Shown: in pieces, positions 10,463-20,599 of the stretch | How positions within the stretch are numbered: the stretch's first letter is position 1 | Layout: each line of letters starts with the position of its first letter | Source of the DNA: Camellia lanceoleosa | Lineage: Eukaryota; Streptophyta; Magnoliopsida; Ericales; Theaceae | Reading direction: 5' to 3' | Length of the DNA stretch: 64,000 nucleotides | Assembly (NCBI GenBank): GCA_025200525.1 | Contig: CM045763.1 | Span: 92,795,044 to 92,859,043 of the forward strand | Translations under genes and position numbers: made by a program | The notes under the pieces: generated by a model | Databases searched by the model: none | The model's input: the letters and a program-made list of their open reading frames with translations, nothing else | What the model was told of the DNA's origin: nothing

Positions 10463-11071
10463 ATGACAACCCAAAGTTCAAAGGAAATAGTGGTTATGGC
10501 AGCCGCATTAGATCAAGGAATCACTCTGCAAAGTGAGACCAATGTTGATGTATCGTATCCGCCCAGGTTGCCTGTCGCGCACCCAATCTGGACCCCTCAG
10601 TTGTATCAGGCTCGTGAACCCACCACGTTTGAGTTGATGGGAATGATCGGTGACCTCCAGAGGTCTGTGGTTGATCTTGCTTATGAGATGTCGGCTTTGC
10701 CACCAACTGCATCATATGCCGAGAACTTTGTACCGCAGGAGCCCTCGCTACTGGGACGGATTGTTATCGAGCTCAGCCAACCAGAGGTCGCCTCCAGCTA
10801 CAGCAATGACGTGTCAACAACAACTGGGTTTTGCTTTGATATAGCAACCCAAACCCTCGATCAGGCTGAGGCCAGAGGTAAAAACAAAATGGGAACGGAT
10901 GTTGATCCCGTTGAACAACTGCTGTGGGCAATCGAGGCTTTGAAAGCCGGGGGGATGAATAAGCAACATGAATCCGCAGTTGTGGTTAAAACTGTGGATA
11001 ATGCTTTCCCCACTCCAACCGAAGGCAGTTCAAGCCAGGCGAAAAATCGAGATGGGCCCCGTCATGCCTGA
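10463..11071 (+). CDS. Gag N-terminal part (or Ogre ORF1-like) of element A
   Basis: A 202-codon frame with ATG at 10463 and TGA at 11069-11071, the first sizeable sense frame after the leader. I recognise no domain. It is hydrophilic, with a Pro-rich start and a heptad-like middle (FELMGMIGDLQRSVVDLAYEM) that could form a short coiled coil. Its position, just ahead of the gag Cys/His finger at 11330, makes it the N-terminal part of a decayed gag or the extra ORF found ahead of gag in Ogre elements. Full gag proteins are longer, so this one is truncated. Confidence 0.5.
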   Translation: MTTQSSKEIVVMAAALDQGITLQSETNVDVSYPPRLPVAHPIWTPQLYQAREPTTFELMGMIGDLQRSVVDLAYEMSALPPTASYAENFVPQEPSLLGRIVIELSQPEVASSYSNDVSTTTGFCFDIATQTLDQAEARGKNKMGTDVDPVEQLLWAIEALKAGGMNKQHESAVVVKTVDNAFPTPTEGSSSQAKNRDGPRHA

Positions 11072-11142
11072 ATAGTTCCAGCCATTCCCAACTCTGTACC
11101 TGGGAGAGATCAAAAAGTCAAAACAGCACCTGCCGACCTTTT

Positions 11143-11424
11143 CGCCAGTGCATCTAGCAAGAATACTCAGACTTCAAAGTACCTGCCTCGAGGGCACAGA
11201 GTCTTTCACGCCCTCTACATGCCTTTGTCTAGGGCATTTCTAATTTTGGCTAAAAAGGGGCATCTTAAACCCCTCGAGCCTCGGCCTCTCCCGAAGAATC
11301 TCCATCTCTCACATGATGCTACCTTGTATTGCGTGTACCACCAGTAGTCCGGTCACAGCACCGATGGTTGTTTCTGCCTTCGCCATGAAGTGCAGGATTT
11401 GATTGATAATGAGGTCATCCTCCC
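11143..11424 (+). pseudogene. Gag C-terminal region with Cys/His finger, element A
   Basis: Sense-strand translation gives a segment of the Tat/Ogre gag type: FHALYMPLSRAFLILAKKGH, then a C-X2-H-X4-H-X4-C finger with Cys at 11330 and 11369 and His at 11339 and 11354, followed by LRHEVQDLIDNE. The YH...GHST..C...VQDLI pattern is what I recall as typical of Ogre gag just before protease. One in-frame TAG lies inside the finger. The frame is not joined to the 202-codon frame upstream. No protease, RT or integrase follows. Confidence 0.65.
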
Positions 11425-12553
11425 ACCTACCTCAACAAAGTCTGTTACTACTAAGCTGTTGGACTTTGAGGATACTACAAGTTTGTGATCAGGGGTTGGA
11501 CCACCTGCGACCGGCACTCGGTGTACTTTGGATGTGGCGTCTAGCACGCATTTTTGAGCATCAGCAAATGCCTTTTTTTTTTTTTTTGTAATTTCTGGCT
11601 TGGGTTTTGAGTCAGTTCTTTGTTTTTGTTTTGGATCTGTCTCATCGTCTTAAGTCGGGTTTTTTTGCTTAAGAGTCACCCCATTGTATAGAGTGTCGTG
11701 ATTAAGGGTTTGTTGCCTCGAACACCGTTTGGTTTTGTAAATTACCCTTTTTGCTTTCCTTTTGAGTCTGTCTCTGCTGTGAAGCCAGTTGCAACCAGGG
11801 AACCTGAATGAAGCACCTGCGGCTATCCTGTTTCCGTGCTTACGACTATCTTGAGCTAGTTGTGCCAGAGGATTTGAACAGAACGATAGTACATTCCACC
11901 TGCTCTCTTGTGCCTTGAAAAACATTGCATTGACCTAAGTTTTTCAAAACCTTTTTGAACACTGCGATGAAAACGAAGAGGAAGGAATTCCTTGGGTTTT
12001 GCAAAATTTTGATCAAATTGAGAGAAAGAGAGGCATGCTAAGCTCTTAATGAATGAAATCAGGCTCGTCGGCGTGAGTACTGAGAAGGACCCTGGCTTGA
12101 TCCAGACTGGTTCCACACTATCTTCAGTGCGAGCGATTTGTCGCTTTTTAAAAAAACTTTCAAAAATTCAAAAAATGTTTTGTGTGGTCCTGCGAAGACC
12201 TGTGTGGAATCGCTCTTGAGATTGTGCAGCTTAGGATCGCTCTCAGCCTCAAGATTCAATTCCTCTATTCTCAAAAACCTTGACCTTGGGTTCAGAGTAT
12301 TCAACGATCAACCATCAAGAGAGGCCTGTGTGGCCCCATTTGAAACGGCCCTCGAACAAGAGGCACCGAAGTCAGACCAAGAAGATCAGATCTCATCAGA
12401 AGAAGCTTGCAAAACTAGAACAAAAGCACCCCTCGAACTAGGGGCGAAAATGTCCGATGCGCTCGAAGAGCCGAAGATGGACCCTTCTGTAAATCAACCC
12501 AGCAGCTATTCTCCTAGATTCAGATGACTTCAGGATCCTTAAAACCATTTGGC
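11425..12553 (+). other. Remains of the deleted pol region, element A
   Basis: About 1.1 kb separates the gag finger from the pol C-terminus, against several kb in autonomous relatives. No protease, RT, RNase H or integrase motif was seen. A 129-codon frame at 12138-12527 has no recognisable domain. Confidence 0.55.
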
Positions 12554-12582
12554 ATGGACTTGCTACACTTTTACCCTTTGAG
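12554..12582 (+). pseudogene. Last codons of pol, element A
   Basis: ATGGACTTG...TTTTACCC followed by TTGA aligns with the last codons (MDKLKKYYP) of element B's pol at 1551-1586. The shared downstream block GGCTCGC...CAAAAGTTAGAG follows directly. This marks the right edge of A's pol deletion. Confidence 0.55.
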
Positions 12583-13431
12583 AGGCTCGCTGGGCCGAAA
12601 ACCCGTAAGGGTGACCCAGGCAAAAGTTAGAGCAAGAGAAAAATACAAAAAAGACAAAAATTGCAAAAAAAAAAAAAAAAATAGTGAAAAATGAAAAAAA
12701 TTGGAAAAGAAAAAAAAGAGAAAGAAGAACAAAGCTCGCAAGGTCAAAAACCTGCAATGGGCACCTTGGCAAAAGTTAGAGCCTAAAAAGTGAAGGTTAA
12801 TACCCGAGTGTACCTTAACCGGAACTACGTAAGGGTTGATTCCCATGTTTGGGATACGTAGGCAACTTCATCCTGAAGTCCAGCCCCCAATGCTTTCATA
12901 GCGATTAAGTCCATGTAATGGTTTCGATCATCCTTTCCTTCTTTGTATCCGAGAGTTCGCTCGTGATCGTCACTGACAAGGACTGTTCACAACATGCTGC
13001 AGCATTATCCAAACAATGGGCAACTTTCCGTTGCCATGAGTCGCCGTTCAAACCAGGGGCAACTTTCCGTTGCCATGCAGCGTCCTTCAAGCAAGGAGCA
13101 ATTTTCCTCCAGATCCGAGGTTGTGCGTCTCAAGAGTAAGTTCCGTGCTCGTTGAGCATTGACCGTTTGCAAAAATGGTTTTTGAAAATTTTTACTGAGG
13201 TTGATATTTTTCTCGAAAACTATTTCATTTTCCAAAACTGGACCATTTTCTTGGACCCAAAAAGGAAAATTTTCAGTGCTCATAGCCTGACTTGCATGAT
13301 TTTAAATCAAAAATCGAACAAGTATGTTAACCTAACTGTCATCTTGGTCAAGACTGTTTTAGTAGAAAACCAAAAAAAAAAAAAAAAATGGTCAAAATGA
13401 TGAACTAGGGGCACAGTTGAGTCAGGTGTTC
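12583..13431 (+). other. Tat-type post-pol spacer of element A
   Basis: Same layout as 1587-2236 of element B, with A-rich simple sequence near 12640-12720 and 13370-13388. No gene seen. Confidence 0.55.
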
Positions 13432-13695
13432 TGTCTTTCCCCCGTAGTTAACATACTTGCCAGAAGGGCACTCTATTCGCCAGAAGAAGGCACAATCGGT
13501 TGCCAAGAAAAAATGAAAGCCCTCAACCTTCTCCAAGCAGCGAGGTATCAAACCAAGTGTGAAGCACACACTGGAATGAATCAAAACACTTTATTCCCTC
13601 ATCCAAGGTACCAACTAGACGTCCCCGGAGGAAATAGTCGTGAACTAACAGTGTTGGGCGTGAACCCACAACTTCCTATTCATCCATCAATCACC
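13432..13695 (-). pseudogene. Shrunken exon 2 of the DUF7745-like gene, element A
   Basis: Matches both ends of element B's DUF7745-like exon 2: the acceptor CTCCCCAG just before 13695 and the terminal CACCTGA region at 13432. It is 264 bp against 513 bp in B, and the middle does not read as protein. Exon 1 is absent: beyond the shared flank (to about 13843) A continues with sequence that in B lies beyond exon 1 (about 3790-3900). A has therefore lost this gene while keeping the neighbouring PMD gene. Confidence 0.55.
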
Positions 13696-13843
13696 CTGGG
13701 GAGGGATGAAAAATGAGAGATTAAATAATAGAGAGGTGTAAATTGAGAGAAAAGTGAGCAAAAGGGTTTTGTGAAAACAAACTGAGCTTGAGGGCCGAGT
13801 GATGTGAGAATCACAAATCAGAAAGGGTAGGAACAATAACCGA

Positions 13844-14576
13844 AGGAATAGGCTCCTCGTGATTTGAAAGGTCTCTTGTCTTTGTAACGCGTCTGTGTGT
13901 CGTGTCTTTTGTTTTGTTTAGCCCAACTTTTTTTTGAGTCTTTTTCGAGCGTGTCTCATTGTGTTTAGGTCGTGTACTTTTCGTTTGAGTCATTTTCATC
14001 GTGTTCAGTCATAGGCTCAATACCCGGTTGAAAACCCTTTTCTCAAATCGCTTATGCTCAAAGTGCTGTGCCATTCTCCACATTTATGCGAGGCAAAAGA
14101 AGAAGGGGAAAATTTGGAGCATCTGAGTGTGTTTCAACTTCAGCCGATTCTACTTCGTATTCCGTCTTGTCAGGTTGAACTGTTTGTTCAAGGTGGGTCG
14201 TATGCAGATTAATCTCCAGCAGAGTATGAGCCGAGTGTTCGGACTGAACAGTGGGTTGTATGAGTTGCTTTGCCGTTGGCCGGTTCGTTACCTGAGTGTT
14301 ACAATACAAGTGCTTGATTTTCAGACAGGAGATCAATCTCATTTACATTGAGGTGTAACCTGATGCAATGCTATGCAATGTATGAAATGTACAAATGTAA
14401 CACTTTTTCAGATAAAAAGTTTGTTTCATTTCATAATCTTTTTCAAGTACAAAGTTTTGGAGAAAACAAAAACCTAGCTGCGACAGTACAAGGTACTCTA
14501 GCTACTAACAAAAAGAAAAGTACAAAAAAAAAAAGAAAAGAAAAGCAGCAAAAATCTGGATTAGTGTCAAATGGTC
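13844..14576. other. Spacer downstream of antisense PMD, element A
   Basis: Corresponds to B 3790-4283. No gene recognised. Confidence 0.45.
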
Positions 14577-17500
14577 TCAGGCCTGAGGGTCTGTCCTTGT
14601 CCTCTTCCTGGATGAAGGTCCAGGAGCATCGTCATCACCGCCGTCATCAGAGCCCGAGTCCGAGCCATCTCCGGTCTCCTCCTTCGACGACTCTACCTCT
14701 ACCTCCGCCTCCGTCTCTGCCTCAGACTCGTCGTCGTCTGGAACTGGCACCCAAGAGCTACTCCCAACATGAGTGCGCCCTACCTTGGTGCCGGGGTATA
14801 CTTTGCCCTCTCCATCTCTCCCTCGAACAGGAACGGAAGGTCCAGCTGGAGCACCTCCTATAGTGGGAATCTGGAAGGGAGGCTGAAAAACATAAATTGC
14901 AGGCGCATCAGTATGCTACGCAAAACAGAATATCAGTGTAGAATGCAGTATATGAGTACAGTGTGTGAATATTGTGAATAGTGAATTAGTGCGAGAATCT
15001 GATGGGTGAAGTCTGAATGTATGAAGCAAAGTGGCGATGTATCGCGAGAATCACGATGTATATGAGTCTGATGTATCGAGATGTGTGTTGTATTGTGCAT
15101 CAGATTACGTGGAACAGTTTATGTATGGTTTGAGACCGTGGTCAACAAAACATACCAGAATACCGTAAAGGGCCAGGAGGTCGAAAGTCCGCTGTAGCAT
15201 CCCCATCATAGAGGCATTCAACTCCAGTGACTGCCAGATGTACTCGGAGGAAGCCTGCAAAAGTGATTCGAAGAATCAGTATTCTGCGGAATATCAAGAG
15301 AAGTGGAATGAAACAACTGTACAAAATGCAGTAATACATACCGGAGGCAAGTCGTAGAAACCGACTAACTCGTGATCAACCGGGGGAGGAGCAAAGAGGA
15401 TTTGGTAAGTCGCCCCACCCTGCCCCCTGCATGTCATCGTCATGGGCAGTGCTAGCCAACTAGCCCCCCGCTCTCTCCGAGCTCCACTCCCGCCACGGAC
15501 CTGAGCCCTCATCGATGTCCCTGCCCTTGCTCTTGCCCTGGCCGTCAGCGCCTCAGGTCTCTCTCTCTCAACTCAGCGACCGCTACTCAAAGGCCGCATA
15601 ATGAAGGTCCGGACGAACTCTGCGTAGTCACCTATGCCTCTATGACGTATCGCATTCCAGCTGACTGTGTACTCAGCCATCTGCTCGAGATTGTACCTCT
15701 CGGTATCCCTCATATGCTCAGGGGGCGAAGCTGGAAATATCTACTCCGGTAAACCCAGGGTCTGGCGCAAGAAACGCTCGCCTAGGTACCAAGCCCGACA
15801 GACCGGGCCCTCAAAGAGAATCCTAAACCGGGTGGTCTCCACAGCGCCCGCGAATCGCTCCCAAATCTCGGCTGGCAATGGAGCCCAAGGCTGCCAGGTG
15901 ATCTGAAAAGGAAATGCAATTTGGCTATCTACTATTATTGAAGATGCAGTGCAAAGCGAAGCTTAAACAAACTCTAAAGATTGGACGTACCTCCGCGGCG
16001 GTGATGGTGTCAAAGTAGTGACGGAAGAAGATTAATGTCTCCCGAGGTCTCTACACACACCTCACATCGAAGCGTCAGGAGAATAGGATGACAAGAGGAG
16101 TCTCCTCGTCCGGCACTGGGGCAAGCCTGGGAAAGTAGGCATACACCCACCACTACAAAGTGCAACAGAGCAAATATTAGTACGCTTATCGGATAAAGCA
16201 GGATGCAGATGAAGCAAAATATAGAATAAAGCAGAATGGCAGAGCCGTGTGTTGCGCTGTGTATTGTGAAGAGTGTACAGTGTCAGCAATGTATAGTCGG
16301 TGTAAAGCAGAGTATATGTGTACCGTGTAATGCGATACATCGATGTAAAGCGCACCCACGATGTAGGCGAGGTAATGAGTACAGAAAATGTAGTGCAGAA
16401 ATGTAAAGCAAAAAAAATGTACCTCCCAAACGCACCAGTAGCCCCCTAGCAACTGTCCGCTGCCATGGGAAGTTGAGCTCATGTATCCGTAGAGTGTGGC
16501 CAGAGCAGCGTCACCCGATTAGCCTTGAGATCATGTGACATCCACAAGAGTCTTGGTGAAAAAGAAGACGCGGTATTTGCCCGATCGGCGAAAATAGTCA
16601 TCCCCAATAGAAACATCGAAGCCGCAGCGTCTTTTCCACCTCCTCTGGGTCATTACGCCTCCTCGGCCAATTTGGTGAATCTGAATTGGACCTCGAACCA
16701 CAGTACGACGGCGAAGCTCGACGGCGAGGCGGCATCTCGCCAAGCAGATATATCTGAGTAGCCTTTCACTCATCCATGTCGGTGTCGAAGGGGATCGGAT
16801 CACCCCCTACCCCGATGCCTGTGAGCATCAAGAAATCAACAAGAGTCATCATCATCTCCCCAGCAGCAGAAAGGTGGCACGAGTCGGTGGTGTCCCACCG
16901 CCTCTCCACTAGAGCAGCGAGAAGAGGCCTGCTCGCAGTGAGGCGCGAGAGCCCCCTGCAGAATGCACCGAAACCAGCCTGGTCCACGATGTGGCGGACT
17001 GCGTCCAACAGCTCTATGTACCAATCTCTGGCGACAACATTCCCATACCCCCGAAAGGCATGGGAAGCCCCCTGTATTCAAACAAAACAGTTGCAAGGCA
17101 ATATAAAATGTACAGTGTTGAAGAGCATTCAGAATTGGTTACAGCATGTGTGTACGTGTTCAAATTCAAACAAACATTGAGTGCCGGTGTGCTTACAGTG
17201 AACTACAACATGTGATGTGTCAATATGTTCGAGTGGTTCAGTACAGATATAATGTGTGCACGTGTGTTCATATTCAAACAAACATCGGGCGTCGATGTGT
17301 TTATAGTGAACTACAACACGTGATGTGTCAGTGTGTTTGGGTGGTTTAGGGAAAATATAGTATATATGTGCATGTGTTCAATTCAAACAGATATCAGTTG
17401 CAAGTGTGTTCACAATCAACTACAGCATACAGTGCATCGGTGTATCCGGGCGAAGCAGTTGAAGAACAGAATCAACTAATGGCAGTTATGTTCTACATTG

Positions 17501-17734
17501 CGGAAAACAATAAAGAGGGAAGACTGTACCTCAGAAGCACCGAAAGACAGATGAGATGCCGGCTCGCGTAGAAGCTCCTTAACTGAACTGACGAAGACTA
17601 TCAGGAGGTAGCACGTGAACCGCCAGTCGGTAGGTCGCCGGGTTGAACGGGCGGACGCTCAAAGGCAAGAGCTCGGCCCCGGGATCTATCTCATGATCTG
17701 GGGGAGTCCCGCCCCGTGGAATATCGTCCGCCAT
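14577..17734 (-). pseudogene. Antisense PMD gene of element A (six exons)
   Basis: Minus-strand exons: 1 17734-17530, 2 17071-16423, 3 16152-15991 (162 bp), 4 15902-15342 (561 bp), 5 15254-15156 (99 bp), 6 14882-14577 (306 bp with TGA), all with GT..AG borders. Exon 1 starts MADDIP and holds VRPFNP. Exon 2 carries the PMD core: ARDWYIELLDAVRHIVDQ, LVERRWDTTDSCHLSAAGEM and LTGIGVGGDPIP. Exon 4 has ILFEGPVCRAWYLGERFLRQ. Exon 6 is a 101-residue acidic tail ending in SRKRTR. Damage: a 1-bp deletion in exon 1, stops and frameshifts in the second half of exon 2, stops in exon 3 and two in exon 4. Exons 5 and 6 are open. Intron 1 contains tandem repeats. Exon lengths 3 and 5 equal those of copy B. 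Confidence 0.8.
17120..17450. repeat. 108-119-bp tandem repeat in PMD intron 1, element A
   Basis: Three copies, each with TTCAAAC(A)AACAT, a GTGAACTACAACA-type segment and GATGTGTCA; starts near 17165, 17273 and 17392. Confidence 0.65.
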
Positions 17735-18084
17735 GTCAAAAGTGGTGTGAAAATGACCGGGAAAGTGAAAACCAGGCTAGAACGCAAAAAGTCAACCCCG
17801 GGAGGGCAAAAAATGGCCGGAGAAGCCAGAATGTGGAAAAAGCACAGAAATCAGGGAAAACTTGGGGGAAACAAACCCCAAGAGGCGGAAATTGAAAAAA
17901 CTACACCAAAATGAAGTTTCGTTCAGATGAAAATGTTCAAAACGCGAAGAACTTCGCGAATCAAACGTCGAAAAGGGCAAGAGAATCAAGGAAGACGGAG
18001 AATGGAGGCTCGAGAAATACTCTAGAGAGAGAGAGGGTGAAATTTTGGCTAAGAGGAAATGAGAAAAATAGGGTTTGAAACCCT

Positions 18085-18260
18085 ATTTTAAAAGACCTGA
18101 GGCAAAAAGATCAAACTGTCCCGACTCAGTAACTTTTGGCTGGTCGGCCAAATTGTTGGCCGGTCGGCCAAATTGTTGGCCGGTCGGCCAAATATTTGGC
18201 CGGTGAGATGTTTTGATAGCCGGTGTATGGCCGGTGGCCTCCCTTGATGGCCGGTGAGCC
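18085..18260 (-). promoter_or_regulatory. GGCCGGTCGGCC repeat block and TATA-like box upstream of PMD, element A
   Basis: A 20-bp unit TTGGCCGGTCGGCCAAATTG is repeated about three times (18136-18200), followed to 18260 by looser GGCCGG copies, about 400 bp upstream of the PMD ATG at 17734. A TTTTAAAATAG box reads on the minus strand at about 18085-18095 between block and gene. Promoter role inferred from position and from matching layouts in B and C. Confidence 0.4.
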
Positions 18261-18587
18261 TCCAACAACCTTGTTTGGGTCAGATCTGTAGTTTGGGGCC
18301 TTCATTGCTCAAGATAGTGTAAGAAAAGGCATTTCCGAAGCTCAACCGATCTCCGTTTTGACTCCAGACAGTGTCTTCTGTGCGTGGCACTGACATAGGG
18401 GTGCGGTGTATCCCTTTTTGTATCCTTTGGTCCCTTTTAAGATTCGAAAGTTGCCCCACATGCGTTGCATAACGACGCTCGGTCATGAACGCACGCTGAC
18501 TACGCGTCATTTTGTTCGCATTTTTGTGCACACATCTCGCATTGTCATGCGCATGTCATACTTGCATCGTCATGCATTTTCAACGCG

Positions 18588-18662
18588 GTCTGGTGAGACC
18601 TTAACTACGCGCGGTCTGGCGAGACCTTAAATACACACAGTCTAGTGGGACCTTAAATGTGC
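18588..18662. repeat. Short GGTCTGGCGAGACCTTAA tandem repeat
   Basis: Three degenerate copies of about 30 bp, each with an internal GGTCT...AGACC inverted repeat; a related unit occurs at about 20107. Confidence 0.55.
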
Positions 18663-19149
18663 TCGGCTTGGCGTTTGTCGTGCCCAAACGACCCCTGGCA
18701 AATTTCATCTCAAGTTGGCATTGTCATGCATTTCGAGCGACGCGCGTCGTCGCACATTCGAGTTCACATGCATGTCAAGCAACGCAAGTGGTCACACATT
18801 CAAGATCGTGTGCATTGTCGTGCATATCAAAAGATGTGCGTCGTCACGCGTTTGCATCATCATGCATCAACATACATCATGCATTTCAAAAACACAAAAA
18901 CACAAAAACACAAAAAAAAAAAAAAAAAAAAAAAAAAAACAACATGCATCATTTGCAGTTAAAAAAAAAAAAAACACGCATCATTTGTATCTTCAAAGCA
19001 ACAAAAAAAACAACAACATGCATATGTCATGCATTCATTGTATATAACATGCATGTGTCATGCATTTGCATCGTAGATAGTGCATATGTCAATGCATACA
19101 TCGTAAATATTGCATATGTCATGCATTCCACTGTAAATATTGCATTTCC
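18663..19149. other. TGCAT-rich region with poly-A tracts, element A
   Basis: Many TGCATTGTCATGCAT-like words and long A runs (about 18911-18938 and 18961-18974). No gene; the long open frame here is low-complexity. Confidence 0.5.
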
Positions 19150-19900
19150 ATTCCATTGCATATTGCATATATTACATTGTATGAATGCATCACCTTCCAT
19201 TTATGGCCCACACCTTTCCATGTTGAGCTTGGTCTGGTATGTGCCCACACTCTTCACGTCGAAGCACAGTTTTACATGTGTACGCGCCTATTCCACGCTC
19301 GTATGTTGGTTTGAGGGTCGCGGCACCTTTTCTGTGTTAGACATGGTTTGTTTGTGTCCATGCCTTTCTTAGGCAATATATGTTTTGGCCCACGTGCCTT
19401 ATCCATTGTATCCATTCCATCAATTGCATATTGTATATATTGCATTATAGATTGCGTGTATTCACTGCATCACCTTCTTCTATGGCTTGCGCCTTTCCTT
19501 GTTGAGCTTGGTCTCGTATGTGCCCATACTTTTCATGTCGAAGCATAGTTCTGCATGTATACGCGCCTATTCTACATTGGTATGTTGGTTTGAGGGTTGC
19601 GGCACCTTTTCTGTGTTAGACATGGCTTGTACGTGTACATGCCTTTCTTAGGCAAGATACGGTTTGGCCCGCACGCCATATCCATTGTATATATTTTACA
19701 TTGTAGTGTAATTCGTTGCGTCCAGCATTAGGATCATTGTTCTTTCATTAGCGGGTCATTTCCTCCACTTATGTCATTCCACCCCATACTTGCTCGTGTC
19801 CGTCTACATCACTCATAGTTCTACATGTGTACGCGCTTATTCCATGCTGGTATGTTGGTTTAAGGGTTGCGGCACCTTTTCTATGGTAGACGGACTTTGC
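19150..19900. repeat. 279-bp tandem repeat in the 3' region of element A
   Basis: Two full copies and a shorter third. GTTGAGCTTGGTCT recurs at 19222 and 19501 (279 bp apart). GTATGTTGGTTT recurs at 19301, 19580 and 19850. It lies between the antisense gene and the 3' LTR, where Tat elements are known to carry variable tandem repeats. Confidence 0.8.
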
Positions 19901-20586
19901 CTCTCCATCATTTCTATTAACATTTGTGTGGTTTTGAACTGTTCATGATTTGATCATGATTCAATTGCATTACATATTGTTTGCATTGTATATTACATAG
20001 TTTTGCAATTTTGAATATCATTTGCATTGTTTATATTTGTCTTGTAGTTTTGCATATCAGTTGCATTACATTAGATTCAATTACATATCATCGCACTGTT
20101 TGTGCACCCTTGGTCTAAGGAGACCTTAAATCCTACATTTGCGTTGTCACGCAGCTTTTGACTGCATTGTTATGCATGTTACTAATGATATTGTACCTGT
20201 TGAGTTTTCTTTCTCTTTCAGGCACAATATTGTATGTACGATTCATTTGAGGCTGGTGAAACCAGACGAGCCGCGTAGATATTATAGTCTCTGCGTGAAA
20301 CGCAACGAGAATTACATGATTCTCTTGCACCCACTCTGCATTGTAGTGTAGTTTAGTGCTTGCTAGCTTAAAACTGTTGCATTGTATATGCTTCGTTACA
20401 ACTTTCTTTGCATGATCATAAGTTATGCTCGGCTTCTTACATTGCCAGTTGCATTTTGCCCCTGCCTTCGGGCGCACATCTTTATTGTCTTGCATGCTTT
20501 GTCTAAGTCTTTGGCCTTGTCAAAAATGGGTCGTCTCGGGGCTTTGACACTCACTCCCGTCATTCTTATGACTTTCGAGTTCTGTC

Positions 20587-20599
20587 AAAGAGGGGCAAC
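20587..20599 (+). other. Polypurine tract of element A
   Basis: AAAGAGGGGCAAC directly before the 3' LTR start at 20600; the plus-strand primer site. Confidence 0.8.

Noticed and set aside
12138..12527. 129-codon frame in element A
   Set aside because: No recognisable motif; probably remnant sequence at the pol deletion.
14348..14863. 171-codon plus-strand frame
   Set aside because: Shadow of antisense PMD exon 6, whose acidic reading on the minus strand is conserved in element B.
14577..17734. PMD gene as an ordinary host gene
   Set aside because: It occurs at the same position in three copies of the same retrotransposon, inside A's TSD-defined borders.
18659..19372. 237-codon plus-strand frame
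   Set aside because: Low-complexity TGCAT, poly-A and tandem-repeat sequence with no domain.
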